Assembly (NCBI GenBank): GCA_022839745.1
Contig: JALHJB010000026.1
Coordinates: 1-25,062, forward strand
Direction: 5' to 3'
Source: Actinomycetes bacterium
GTDB lineage: Bacteria; Actinomycetota; Coriobacteriia; Anaerosomatales; Anaerosomataceae
Length of the DNA: 25,062 bases
Part shown: positions 1 through 7,899 of the stretch, one piece after another
Layout: every line of letters starts with the position of its first letter
Numbering within the stretch: the stretch's first letter is position 1
Notes under the pieces: generated by a model
Databases searched by the model: none
Seen by the model: the letters and a program-made list of their open reading frames with translations, nothing else
What the model was told of the DNA's origin: nothing
Translations under genes and position numbers: made by a program

Positions 1-1
1 G

Positions 2-931
2 CACGGGCTCATCCAGGCGTACTCGCGCACCAACCGCATCCTGAACTCGGTGAAGACCTACGGCAACATCGTCTCGTTCCGCGACCTCGAGCAGCAGACG
101 AATGACGCCATCGCCCTCTTCGGCAACAGGGACGCCTGCGGGATCGTGCTGCTCAAGCCGTACGTCGAGTACTACGCCGAGTACTCAGATAGGGTGGGTG
201 AGCTGCTCGAGGAGTTCCCGCTGGGCGAGCCGATAGTGGGTGAAAGCGCCCAGAAGGCGTTCATCGCGCTCTTCGGCGCGATCCTGCGGTTGCAGAACAT
301 CCTGACGGCCTTTGACGACTTCGCCGGGAGCGAACTGCTCTCCGAGCGCCAGGAGCAGGACTACCGGAGCGTGTACCTCGACCTCTACGCGGAGTATCGC
401 GGGCGGACCGAGAAGGAGTCGATCAACGACGACATCGTCTTTGAGATCGAGCTCATCAAACAGGTCGAGATCAACGTGGACTACATCCTCATGCTGGTGG
501 AGAAGTGGCGCGCCGCACATGGCGATGGCACCGACACCGAGATCCGCGCATCGATCACTCGCGCGATCGATGCCAGCCCGAGCCTGCGCAACAAGAAGGA
601 CCTCATCGAGGCGTTCGTGGACTCGGTCACCGTGAGCGGCGATATCGACGAGGAGTGGCAGGCGTTCATACTCGCCCGGCGTGAGGCCGAGCTCGCCGCC
701 ATCATCGAATCCGAGAACCTACGGCCCGAGGAAACCCGCGCGTTCATCGAGACCGCATTCCGCGACGGCGCGATACGCACCACGGGAACGGCGATCACCA
801 AGGTGCTGCCGTCGGCATCACGCTTCTCTCCCGATGGCGGTCATGGCGAGAAGAAGCGGCGTGTGCTCGCGAAGCTTGGCGAGTTCTTCGAGCGGTTCTT
901 CGGTCTCGGGGTGGGCGCGGGCATCGACTAG
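2..931 (+). CDS. hsdR: Type I restriction endonuclease R subunit, C-terminal part (5' truncated by window)
   Basis: The reading frame is open from the first bases of the window and ends with TAG at 929-931, so only about the last 309 residues are present. The first visible residues (HGLIQAYSRTNRILNSVKTYG, then NIVSFRDLE) match the region just after the helicase motor of HsdR, where motor domain 2 passes into the helical C-terminal region that docks on the HsdM/HsdS methyltransferase. The rest is charged and mainly helical, as expected there. HsdR translocates DNA using ATP and cuts it at a distance from the recognition site. The nuclease and DEAD-box motifs lie upstream, outside the window, so activity cannot be judged. 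A GTG at 50 is internal, not a start. No hsdM or hsdS follows, so they must lie upstream or elsewhere. Confidence 0.85.
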   Translation, partial: HGLIQAYSRTNRILNSVKTYGNIVSFRDLEQQTNDAIALFGNRDACGIVLLKPYVEYYAEYSDRVGELLEEFPLGEPIVGESAQKAFIALFGAILRLQNILTAFDDFAGSELLSERQEQDYRSVYLDLYAEYRGRTEKESINDDIVFEIELIKQVEINVDYILMLVEKWRAAHGDGTDTEIRASITRAIDASPSLRNKKDLIEAFVDSVTVSGDIDEEWQAFILARREAELAAIIESENLRPEETRAFIETAFRDGAIRTTGTAITKVLPSASRFSPDGGHGEKKRRVLAKLGEFFERFFGLGVGAGID

Positions 932-970
932 AATGGCTCTGAGCGATGTTGTCCAGGTGAGGAGTCATGT

Positions 971-1549
971 ATGGAACCGAGGATCGCCGAGGTCGCAGGC
1001 AGGATCCGCGCGTTGCGCGAGGACATGGACCTCACCATGCAGGAGATGGCCGACGCCACTGGCCGCAACGTGGCCGAGTACGCCGCGATGGAGTCCGGTG
1101 AGGCGGACCTCTCGTTCACGTTCCTCTACCGCGCCGCCGAGCGTTTCGGCGTTGACATGATCGAGCTGCTGACCGGAGAGAACCCGCACCTCACGGGCTA
1201 CTCGGTGGTGCGCTCGGGCGAGGGGCTCGCCATCAAGCGCCGTGAGGGCTTCGAGTACCGTCACGTCGCCCCCACATTCAAGGACAAGCGGGCCGAGCCG
1301 TTCATGGTGACCGCGCCGTACATCCCCGGTGCCGAGGATGAGCCCATTCATCTCTCGCACCACGCGGGCCAGGAGATCGATCACGTGATCAGCGGACGGC
1401 TCCGCTTCGCTTTCGAGGACCACGTCGAAGACCTCGGCCCCGGCGACACCGTCTACTACGACTCCGGCCGCGGGCACGGCATGATCGCGATCGGCGGCGA
1501 GCCCTGCACGTTCCTGGCCGTCGTGCTCCACGACGAGACCGAGCGCTGA
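971..1549 (+). CDS. XRE-family regulator with C-terminal cupin domain
   Basis: 192 residues. Residues about 8-65 form a Cro/C1-type helix-turn-helix (RIRALREDMDLTMQEMADAT, then an AEYAAMESGE recognition-helix region). Residues about 110-190 form a small-molecule-binding cupin barrel with His/Glu motifs (HLSHHAGQEIDHV) and the GPGDTVYYDSG turn typical of cupin_2. The ATG at 971 follows GGTGAGGAG; an ATG at 967 is in another frame. Only 42 bases separate it from the acyl-CoA synthetase gene, so the two are probably co-transcribed, and the cupin may sense a CoA-pathway metabolite. HTH-cupin genes next to acyl-CoA synthetase genes are a known arrangement in anaerobes; the direction of regulation is inference. 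There is no membrane segment, so it should be cytoplasmic. Confidence 0.88.
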   Translation: MEPRIAEVAGRIRALREDMDLTMQEMADATGRNVAEYAAMESGEADLSFTFLYRAAERFGVDMIELLTGENPHLTGYSVVRSGEGLAIKRREGFEYRHVAPTFKDKRAEPFMVTAPYIPGAEDEPIHLSHHAGQEIDHVISGRLRFAFEDHVEDLGPGDTVYYDSGRGHGMIAIGGEPCTFLAVVLHDETER

Positions 1550-1591
1550 ACCGCCCCTGCCGGTATCGGCACCCACCGAGAAGGGCCCGCT

Positions 1592-3349
1592 ATGCGAGAC
1601 ATCAACCTCCGTTACGTCGAGGAGACGTTCGATGAGAACGGCATCCTCTCCCGCTTCGGCCTTCACTACCCGGACGACTTCAACTTCGGCTACGACATCG
1701 CCGACGACATCGCGAATGCCGAGCCCGACCGGCGCGCGATGGTGTGGTGCAATCCCGAGGGCGAGGAGCACACCTTCACCTTCGGCGACATGAAGCGCTG
1801 GAGCGACAAGACCGCCAACTACCTCGCCTCGCTCGGCATCGGCCGCGGCGACATGGTGATGGTCATCCTGCGCCGCCACTACCAGTTCTGGTTCGTGGCC
1901 ACCGCGCTCCACAAGATCGGCGCCGTGATGATCCCCGCTACCTTCATGCTCAAGGAGCACGACCTCACGTACCGCCTCCAGAGCGCGGGCGTCAAAGCGC
2001 TCATCTGTACCTCGGCGGGCGATATCGCTGCCACCGCCGACGCGGTCGCTGCCGAGTGCCCCACGCTCGAGACGCGCATCCTCGTCAACGGCGGCGGCGG
2101 TGGCATGTTCGCCGGACAGGAGACCGATGCGGAGGGCAACCGCATCGGTGCCGCGCTCTCGGGCCCCGACGGCATCTGCACGCTTGGGGCCACCCGCAGC
2201 GGCTGGCACGACTTCAACACCGGCGTGCGCGAGGCATCCGCGAGCTGGGAGCGCGTCCCCACGCTCGCGGCCGACCCCTTCTTGCTGTACTTCTCCTCGG
2301 GCACCTCGGGCAACGCCAAGATGGTGCTCCACGACAGCGGCTACGCGCTCGCGCACACGGTCACGGCCAAGCACTGGCACAACGTGGTGAGCGACGGCGG
2401 CATCCACTTCACGATCGCGGACACCGGCTGGGGCAAGGCCGTATGGGGCAAGTACTACGGCCAGTGGAACATGGAGGCATGTGTCTTCACCTACGACTTC
2501 GACCGGTTCGACCCCGCTGAGATCCTCTCGCTCATCGAGCGGTACGGTATCTCCACACTCTGCTGCCCGCCCACGATGTACCGCCTCATGATGCAGGCCG
2601 GCGTGGACGGCTACGACCTCTCGTGCCTCTCCTACTGCACCACCGCCGGCGAGGCGCTCAACCCCGACCTCTTCGACGGCTGGCGCGAGCACATCGGGCT
2701 CCCGCTCGTGGAGGGCTTTGGCCAGACCGAGTCTCCCCTCCTCGTGTTCAACTCCATCGGCATGACTCCCAAGCCCGGCTCGATGGGCAAGCCTTCGCCG
2801 CACTACACCGTGCAGATCCAGGACGAGTCCGGTGCTGAGTGCCCGCCGGGCACGACCGGCGAAGTGGTGGTGGCGATCGACCCCCGGCCCGATGGCATCC
2901 TGCTCGAGTACTTCCGCGATGAGGAGCGCACCGCCGAGGCGATGCACGACGGCTGGTATCACACGGGCGACACTGCGTGGGCCGATGAGGACGGACACTA
3001 CTGGTACGTGGGGCGCAACGACGACGTCATCAAGAGCAGCGGCTATCGCATCGGTCCCTTCGAGGTTGAAAGCGTGCTCCTGGAACACGATGCCGTACGC
3101 GAGTGCGCCGTCACCGGCGTGCCCGACCCGGTGCGCGGTCACGCCGTGAAGGCGACGATCGTGCTCCACGACGGCTATACCGGCAGCGAGGAGCTCGTGC
3201 GCGAACTGCAGTCCTGGGTGAAGAAGCGCACCGCGCCCTACAAGTACCCGCGCATCGTCGACTTCGTGGACGCACTCCCCAAGACGGTCAACGGCAAGAT
3301 CCGCCGCGCCGCGATCCGTGACAACGACGCGGGCAACCGCGAGGAGTAG
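1592..3349 (+). CDS. AMP-forming acyl-CoA synthetase, medium-chain (MACS) type
   Basis: 585 residues of the ANL adenylating superfamily. The enzyme activates a carboxylic acid with ATP to an acyl-adenylate and transfers it to CoA. Visible motifs: the phosphate-binding loop YFSSGTSGNAKM (about residue 233), the aromatic/GFGQTE motif (about 374), YHTGDTAW (about 455), the hinge region GYRIGPFEVES (about 483), and the C-terminal catalytic lysine in KTVNGKIRR (about 569). The gene begins at ATG 1592 after GAGAAGGGCCC. Length is close to the family norm, with a somewhat long glycine-rich insert near residues 167-215. The order of motifs and the ending fit acetyl-CoA synthetase-like MACS proteins rather than the 650-residue Acs type. 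The acyl substrate cannot be told from sequence; short- or medium-chain or aromatic acids are possible. It is probably controlled by the XRE-cupin protein just upstream. Confidence 0.9.
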   Translation: MRDINLRYVEETFDENGILSRFGLHYPDDFNFGYDIADDIANAEPDRRAMVWCNPEGEEHTFTFGDMKRWSDKTANYLASLGIGRGDMVMVILRRHYQFWFVATALHKIGAVMIPATFMLKEHDLTYRLQSAGVKALICTSAGDIAATADAVAAECPTLETRILVNGGGGGMFAGQETDAEGNRIGAALSGPDGICTLGATRSGWHDFNTGVREASASWERVPTLAADPFLLYFSSGTSGNAKMVLHDSGYALAHTVTAKHWHNVVSDGGIHFTIADTGWGKAVWGKYYGQWNMEACVFTYDFDRFDPAEILSLIERYGISTLCCPPTMYRLMMQAGVDGYDLSCLSYCTTAGEALNPDLFDGWREHIGLPLVEGFGQTESPLLVFNSIGMTPKPGSMGKPSPHYTVQIQDESGAECPPGTTGEVVVAIDPRPDGILLEYFRDEERTAEAMHDGWYHTGDTAWADEDGHYWYVGRNDDVIKSSGYRIGPFEVESVLLEHDAVRECAVTGVPDPVRGHAVKATIVLHDGYTGSEELVRELQSWVKKRTAPYKYPRIVDFVDALPKTVNGKIRRAAIRDNDAGNREE

Positions 3350-3365
3350 CCGCTGGACCAGCGGC
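3349..3365 (+). terminator. GC-rich hairpin after the acyl-CoA synthetase gene
   Basis: GCCGCTGG-A-CCAGCGGC is a near-perfect inverted repeat starting at the last base of the stop codon. It lacks a clear T-tract, so it may act as a weak terminator or only protect the 3' end. Confidence 0.35.
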
Positions 3366-3414
3366 GCCGCCGCCGCTGACAGACACGAGCATGGAGGCCA
3401 TCCCCCGAGGGTGG

Positions 3415-3420
3415 TAGAAT
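3415..3420 (+). promoter_or_regulatory. Candidate -10 box of the tRNA-Arg gene
   Basis: TAGAAT (5 of 6 consensus bases) ends 9 bases before the 5' end of the tRNA, a spacing expected for a tRNA promoter with a very short leader. The -35 region (TGGAGG at 3392-3397, 17-base spacer) is poor. Confidence 0.4.
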
Positions 3421-3429
3421 CCCCTACGC

Positions 3430-3505
3430 GCCCTCTTAGCTCAGGGGATAGAGCACAGGTTTCCTAAACCTGGTGTCGGAGGTTCGAATCCTCCAGGGGG
3501 CACCA
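3430..3505 (+). tRNA. tRNA-Arg (anticodon CCU), CCA encoded
   Basis: A 76-base cloverleaf. The acceptor stem pairs GCCCTCT (3430-3436) with AGGGGGC (3495-3501), with one G-U pair; the discriminator is A3502 and CCA is encoded at 3503-3505. The D arm is GCTC-AGGGGATA-GAGC. The anticodon stem CAGGT/ACCTG encloses loop TTCCTAA, giving anticodon CCU, which reads the arginine codon AGG. The T arm is GGAGG-TTCGAAT-CCTCC. AGG is a rare codon in GC-rich actinobacteria. A hairpin terminator follows 11 bases later, so this is probably a single-gene unit. Confidence 0.96.
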
Positions 3506-3516
3506 TAGCGAGAATC

Positions 3517-3550
3517 GAAGGAGCGGGTCGTCCGCTCCTTCTGCCTTTCC
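3517..3550 (+). terminator. Intrinsic terminator after tRNA-Arg
   Basis: A perfect 10-bp stem GAAGGAGCGG/CCGCTCCTTC (3517-3526 with 3532-3541) encloses loop GTCGT and is followed by TGCCTTTCC. It lies directly behind the tRNA and fits Rho-independent termination, although the T-tract is weak. Confidence 0.7.
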
Positions 3551-3649
3551 CGGGCAGAAGGGCCCACATCCTCAACGACCCGGCAGGAATCCCCGCAGCG
3601 GAGTGCGAATAACGTGGTGGTGAGGTGTGTCCGCATCGAGGGGACGGCT

Positions 3650-5836
3650 ATGCCCGCAGACAAGGATCGGCGCTGCTTCTCGCACATCCGGGCGTTCATG
3701 GCGGGGACCCGGGAGGGGATGATCGCGATCTCTCCCGACCGCACCGTGCGCATGCTCAACGAGCCTGCCGCCGGGATGCTCGAGGTGACCCGGAACGAGT
3801 GCGTCGGTTCACCAGCCGAGGCGCTGGGCGTGCCTGAACTGACACAGAGCGTTGAGACCGCGCTCGCCGAGAAGGAGATAGTCAAAGGCAGCTTCGAGCG
3901 CAGGAACCGCTGCTACTCGTTCACGATCACGCCGTATGAAGACGCGGACGCCACCGGCGCAGTCCTCAGCCTCCGAGACGATACCGAGATCCTCGCGGCG
4001 CGGAAGCGGTCGGAGGCGATTCTCCTCTCCACCAGCGACGGCATCCTCGTCTTCGACGCGGACGACCGCGTGACGTTCGTGAACCCCGCCGCCGAGACGC
4101 TCCTGGGCAAGGGCGCGGAGGAACTCGTGGGACTCGTCACGGACATCTGGACGATCTTCGGCCTGGCTACAGATCCTGAGGGGCGCGTGCAGGAAACCGG
4201 CACGCAGGCCCGCGAGGTCCGCATGGAGGAGCCCGAGCACCGCATCGTGGATGTCCGCGTCGATCCGGTGTTCGACGACCGCCAGACCTACCTCGGCTCG
4301 GTCAGCACCATCCGGGACGTCACGGTCGAGCGCGAAGCGATGCAGATGAAGAACGAGTTCGTCTCGACGGTCTCGCATGAACTCCGCACCCCGCTCACAT
4401 CGATCAAGGGCTACATCGACCTGATCCTCGATGGCGAGGCCGGTGAGGTCAACGAGATCCAGCACGAGTTCCTCTCGATCGTGAAGGAGAACTCCGACAG
4501 GCTCGTCGAGCTCATCAACGACATGCTCGACATATCCCGCATCGAAAGCGGGCGCATCGTCCTCAAGGTGCAGCCGCTCGATGTGGCCGAGCGGATCGCG
4601 GGCGCCGTCAACACCTTCAAAGCCGTCACCGACCAGCAGGGCCGCGCGATCCACGTCGAGATCCCCGGCGATCTCCCCAAGGCCGCCGGCGACCCCGATC
4701 GTGTGGGACAGGTGCTCATCAACTTCATCAGCAATGCCATCAAGTACTCGCCTCAGGGCGGCGACGTCTTCGTCAGGGCGGAGCTTGCGGACGACCGGGT
4801 CAGGGTAGGCATCAGCGATGAGGGCATCGGGATCTCGCCCGAAGACCAGGCGCGGCTCTTCACCAAGTTCTACCGGGTGGACTCGTCGCTCACCCGCGAG
4901 ATAGGCGGCACCGGACTCGGCCTCTCCATCTGCAAGAGCATCATCGAGCTCCTCGGCGGAGAGGTCGGCGTTGAGAGCGAGCCCGGATCCGGATCGACCT
5001 TCTGGTTCACCCTTCCGCTCGCCTCTGATCGGCACGTGCGGACCCCTTCGCTCGAGGGACCGCTCGGCTCACCCGGAGGACGCATCCTGGTGGTGGACGA
5101 CAACAGCGACGTGGCCAACCTGATCGCAACGTACCTTTCGCGCCGAGGATACGAGGTCGTCAAAGCGTTCAATGCCAGCGAGGCGCGGGAGCTCGCACTC
5201 GAACTCGAACCCCGAGTGATCACACTCGACGTGATGGTGGATGAGGGCGCTGGCTTCGGATTGCTCGAAGAGCTCAAGGCCGACCCCCGAACGCGCGACA
5301 TCCCCGTGGTGGTGCTCTCGATCATCTGCGACCAGGGCAGGAGCGAGCGCAGCGGATGCACCGACTACCTCGAGAAGCCGATCGACAAGAACCGCCTGAT
5401 CAGCGTCATCGACGGCTTGGTGGGCTCTATCGCCTCGCCGGTGGTGCTCGTGACCGACGATGATCGCAGCATCGTGGAGCTGCTGACCCGCACGCTCAAG
5501 CAGCGAGGATACGCGGTCATGGCGGCGTACGACGGCAAAGAGGCGATGGCGGCCGTGGCGCGAAAGCGCCCCGACGCGATCCTTCTCGACATCCGCATGC
5601 CGGTGATGGACGGCTACGAGGTCCTCGAGGCGCTCAAGACGAACCCTGAGACCCGCGACATTCCCGTGGTCATCATGTCCGCGTATCAGATCGACCGCGA
5701 CCGCGCCAGCGTTCTCGACCTTGCCACGCAGCTCATCGGCAAGCCGTTCGATGTCGAGGAGTTCGTGGCCCATATCGAGGAAGTCATCTCCGAGAGCGAG
5801 CCCGCTCCGGCCTCCGTCGGGGAGGGCGAATCATGA
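3650..5836 (+). CDS. Hybrid sensor histidine kinase: PAS-PAS-HisKA-HATPase-REC-REC
   Basis: 728 residues from ATG 3650, chosen because GAGGGGA lies 5 bases upstream; an earlier in-frame GTG at 3614 has no such site. Two PAS-like sensor regions (about 10-105 and 120-230) precede a HisKA dimerisation domain with the phospho-accepting His243 in the H box SHELRTPL. The ATPase domain follows, with an N box (NFISNAIKYS, about 358), G1 (DEGIGIS) and G2 (GGTGLGLS). Two receiver domains are fused behind it: REC1 (about 478-595, Asp527 in TLDVM) and REC2 (about 600-720, Asp647 in LLDIRMP). REC1 lacks the usual MPxxDG stretch after its Asp but keeps the acidic pair, Ser and Lys. No membrane segment is visible, so it is a soluble sensor. 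Its stop overlaps the next start (ATGA). The likely phosphate flow is His243 to the receivers and the CheY-like proteins behind it; the signal is unknown. Confidence 0.92.
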   Translation: MPADKDRRCFSHIRAFMAGTREGMIAISPDRTVRMLNEPAAGMLEVTRNECVGSPAEALGVPELTQSVETALAEKEIVKGSFERRNRCYSFTITPYEDADATGAVLSLRDDTEILAARKRSEAILLSTSDGILVFDADDRVTFVNPAAETLLGKGAEELVGLVTDIWTIFGLATDPEGRVQETGTQAREVRMEEPEHRIVDVRVDPVFDDRQTYLGSVSTIRDVTVEREAMQMKNEFVSTVSHELRTPLTSIKGYIDLILDGEAGEVNEIQHEFLSIVKENSDRLVELINDMLDISRIESGRIVLKVQPLDVAERIAGAVNTFKAVTDQQGRAIHVEIPGDLPKAAGDPDRVGQVLINFISNAIKYSPQGGDVFVRAELADDRVRVGISDEGIGISPEDQARLFTKFYRVDSSLTREIGGTGLGLSICKSIIELLGGEVGVESEPGSGSTFWFTLPLASDRHVRTPSLEGPLGSPGGRILVVDDNSDVANLIATYLSRRGYEVVKAFNASEARELALELEPRVITLDVMVDEGAGFGLLEELKADPRTRDIPVVVLSIICDQGRSERSGCTDYLEKPIDKNRLISVIDGLVGSIASPVVLVTDDDRSIVELLTRTLKQRGYAVMAAYDGKEAMAAVARKRPDAILLDIRMPVMDGYEVLEALKTNPETRDIPVVIMSAYQIDRDRASVLDLATQLIGKPFDVEEFVAHIEEVISESEPAPASVGEGES

Positions 5837-6216
5837 GTCGCATCCTCATCGCCGACGACGAGCCGCACATCCGCAAGCTTGTCTCGTTCACCCTCGGGAA
5901 TCGCGGGTATGAGGTCCTGCAGGCCGAGGACGGCGGTCAGGCGTTGGAGATGGCGAGGGCCGAACAGCCCGACCTGATCCTGCTCGACGTGATGATGCCG
6001 GTGATGACCGGGTATGACGTACTCGACAAGCTCAAGGCCGACGAGCAGACCGCCGCGATCCCGGTGATCATGCTCTCGGCCAAGAGTCAGCGCACTGAAG
6101 TGGAAGAGGGGCTCACGCGCGGCGCCGAGCAGTACATCTGCAAGCCGTTCACGCCCAGGGACCTGGTTCAGCAGGTCAGCGAACTGCTCGATACCGAGGG
6201 GAAGGAACCATCGTGA
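5833..6216 (+). CDS. Single-domain response regulator (CheY-like), first of three
   Basis: 127 residues, all one receiver domain and no output domain. It has the acidic pair (ADDEP, near residue 8), the phospho-acceptor in LLDVMMP (Asp near 52), the switch Ser in MLSAKS and the conserved Lys in CKPFTP. The ATG at 5833 overlaps the kinase stop (ATGA), so translation is coupled and the kinase is the natural phospho-donor. The C-terminus ends in EGKEPS with no added domain, so it signals through a protein partner or passes phosphate on. It is close to its downstream neighbour: roughly half the first 70 residues match by eye, including LGNRG and LDVMMP, which points to tandem duplication. Confidence 0.93.
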   Translation: MSRILIADDEPHIRKLVSFTLGNRGYEVLQAEDGGQALEMARAEQPDLILLDVMMPVMTGYDVLDKLKADEQTAAIPVIMLSAKSQRTEVEEGLTRGAEQYICKPFTPRDLVQQVSELLDTEGKEPS

Positions 6217-6671
6217 ACAAGAAGGTCCTGGTCGTCGATGATGAATCTTCGATCCGCAAGCTTCTGTCTGTCGCACTCGGCAACCGCGGGTTCGAGGTCA
6301 TAGAGGCGGAGGATGGCATGGTTGCGCTCGCCGCAATCAAGGCCCACAACCCCGACCTGGTCGTGCTCGATGTGATGATGCCGGGCATGACCGGACATGA
6401 GGTGCACGAACGGCTGCGCAGCCGTCCTGAGACCAAGGAGCTGCCCGTGCTGTTCCTGTCGGCGGCCGGCACATTCGAGGAGCAGCATCGCAGCATCGCG
6501 GCCGACCCGTTCGCCGACTACCTCCCCAAGCCGTTCAAGCCGTCCGAGGTGGTCGACCACATCGACGCGATGCTCGATCCGGCCAAGCGCGCCGAGTTCG
6601 AGCGCGAGCGTGGCCGTCGCGAGGCGAAGCTGTCCAAGATCGTCGAGATCATGCATCGCGACCGCGACTGA
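6213..6671 (+). CDS. Single-domain response regulator with charged C-terminal tail, second of three
   Basis: 152 residues starting at GTG 6213, which overlaps the preceding stop (GTGA). The receiver core is complete: VVDDES near residue 9, phospho-acceptor in VLDVMMP (Asp near 53), Ser in LFLSAAG and Lys in LPKPFKP. Behind the receiver is a tail of about 30 residues (PAKRAEFERERGRREAKLSK, then IVEIMHRDRD), strongly charged and probably a helix. It is too short for a DNA-binding domain and may be a docking or dimer helix. This tail is the main difference from its neighbour. Input is presumably the hybrid kinase upstream. Confidence 0.92.
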   Translation: MNKKVLVVDDESSIRKLLSVALGNRGFEVIEAEDGMVALAAIKAHNPDLVVLDVMMPGMTGHEVHERLRSRPETKELPVLFLSAAGTFEEQHRSIAADPFADYLPKPFKPSEVVDHIDAMLDPAKRAEFERERGRREAKLSKIVEIMHRDRD

Positions 6672-6723
6672 GAAGCGTCACGAACCAGACCCTCCGCCGT
6701 CGCGATAAAGGGGCATCGGGACG

Positions 6724-7095
6724 ATGGCACAACGGCTCATACTCACGGCCGACGACAACATGCAGATCCGCATGCTTGTGAAGGCCGCACTCCGTTCACT
6801 CGGCCATGACCTCATCGAGGCCGTTGACGGAGAGCAAGCGCTCGAGATGGCGATCGAGCACAGGCCCGACCTGGTGCTGCTCGACGTGACCATGCCCAAG
6901 CTCGACGGGTGGGAGGTCCTTCACTTCATGCGGCAGCGCCCGGAGACCGCCGAGGTGCCCGTGATGATGCTCACCACCGCCGCGCAAGGAAGCGATCTTG
7001 CTCACGCGGCAGCACTGGGCTGCAACGGCTACCTTACCAAGCCGTTCACGCCGACCGATCTGCGGCAGCGGGTAGAACAGCTGCTGAGCGGCTGA
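6724..7095 (+). CDS. Single-domain response regulator (CheY-like), third of three
   Basis: 123 residues from ATG 6724. The receiver is complete (TADDN near residue 9, LLDVTMP with Asp near 54, MLTTAA with Thr as switch residue, TKPFTP with Lys). Unlike the two preceding genes it does not overlap its neighbour; a 52-base gap holds AAAGGGG and GGGA near the start. Its sequence is more distant (TMPKLDGWEV instead of MMPxMTG), so it is not part of the recent duplication. With the same orientation and no terminator visible in the gap, it probably belongs to the same transcript and serves the same kinase. Confidence 0.92.
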   Translation: MAQRLILTADDNMQIRMLVKAALRSLGHDLIEAVDGEQALEMAIEHRPDLVLLDVTMPKLDGWEVLHFMRQRPETAEVPVMMLTTAAQGSDLAHAAALGCNGYLTKPFTPTDLRQRVEQLLSG

Positions 7096-7099
7096 GCCC

Positions 7100-7210
7100 C
7101 GATCAGCGGCCGATATCGAGCGCTCCGCCACGAGCGGCGACAGCGCCTCGCCACCCAAGAGGACACCGAGCGTGATTGCGTCGGGCTCCACGTTCTCGAA
7201 CGCGGGCCCG
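7100..7210 (-). pseudogene. Possible remnant of a class-III aminotransferase
   Basis: Between two convergent genes, the minus strand reads a coding-like stretch AFENVEPDAITLGVLLGG followed by EALSPLVAERSI. The wording resembles the class-III aminotransferase segment just before the PLP lysine (FAFEHxGVEPDAITLGKGLGGG), but a lysine is absent and there is no start or flanking domain. Third positions are mostly G or C as in real genes. The match is by eye and short, so it may be chance. Confidence 0.25.
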
Positions 7211-7243
7211 CCGTCCCCGGCAGCGCCCCTTTCGGTCTGTGGA

Positions 7244-7849
7244 TCAGAGCGGGCAGACCGAGCGGCGAAGCCTGATCTCGTCCCGCACGGGGATGCCGGA
7301 GAAGCCGGGCTCGGCCGAGCCGTAGCGGTCGGCGAGCAGCCCGCGAGCCACCGAGTCGATGGCGAACCCGTGGCGCTGGTAGAACGAGAACGACGGAACA
7401 TCATCGTTGCTGATGGCGGCCTTCACCGCGGGGAGGCTGCGGCTCGCCGCAAGCTCGACCGCGACCTTCACGAGCGCCCGGCCAACGCCATGTCCCTGGA
7501 ACTCCGGATACACGCTGAGCAGGACGATTGCAAGGTCGCCGCCGTCAACCGCAAGCGACGCCAGGCCGGCGAACCGGCCATCAGAAACAGCGATGAGGTT
7601 CTCCTGGGCCAGCACGTCGAACGAGCGCCCGAACGCGTCGACGTCGGTCTCGCCGAGCGCCTGGTCGCAGATGTCCTCGATGTCACGCCGGTCATCACGG
7701 GTGGCCGGTCGCACGCTCACCTCGACGTCGTCGCCCTCACGACGGTGGTCATCGCACGTCACCGCAAGACGCGCGCTGGTGAGCGGGAGCTCCTTCCCGC
7801 ACTGCGCGCAGCGATACTGCGGGTACGGGGTCTGTGGTGAGTCGATCAC
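7244..7849 (-). CDS. GNAT-family N-acetyltransferase with N-terminal Cys motif
   Basis: 201 residues from GTG 7849, chosen because AAGGAG lies 8 bases upstream on the minus strand; the frame stays open 36 codons further but without a site. The N-terminus carries a CAQCGKE motif with a third Cys about 19 residues later (TCDDHR), resembling a small zinc ribbon. From about residue 45 the fold is GNAT: VRPATRDDRRDIEDICDQAL, the acetyl-CoA pyrophosphate loop in VYPEFQGHGVGRALV, and FYQRHGF near the end. It should transfer an acetyl group from acetyl-CoA to an amine; the substrate is not predictable. It is transcribed divergently from the HAD phosphatase and convergently towards the response regulators. 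A -10 box (TATACT) lies about 45 bases before the start. Confidence 0.85.
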   Translation of the reverse strand: MIDSPQTPYPQYRCAQCGKELPLTSARLAVTCDDHRREGDDVEVSVRPATRDDRRDIEDICDQALGETDVDAFGRSFDVLAQENLIAVSDGRFAGLASLAVDGGDLAIVLLSVYPEFQGHGVGRALVKVAVELAASRSLPAVKAAISNDDVPSFSFYQRHGFAIDSVARGLLADRYGSAEPGFSGIPVRDEIRLRRSVCPL

Positions 7850-7893
7850 GGTGAAGCTCCTTCGGCGGTGCAGGGGCGCGTTGAACGGTTGCC

Positions 7894-7899
7894 AGTATA
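7894..7899 (-). promoter_or_regulatory. Candidate -10 box for the GNAT gene
   Basis: TATACT on the minus strand (5 of 6 consensus bases) would give a leader of about 38 bases. It sits inside an imperfect dyad (AACGGT at 7883-7888, ACCGTT at 7912-7917), which could be an operator. The -35 is weak. Confidence 0.4.

Noticed and set aside
965..3169. 734-codon open frame on the minus strand
   Set aside because: It lies antisense to the acyl-CoA synthetase and the cupin gene, whose motifs are clear. Its composition (Val, His, Asp, Arg-rich, no motifs) is typical of the mirror frame in GC-rich DNA.
3809..5035. 408-codon minus-strand open frame
   Set aside because: Antisense to the histidine kinase, with no recognisable domain; a mirror-frame effect.
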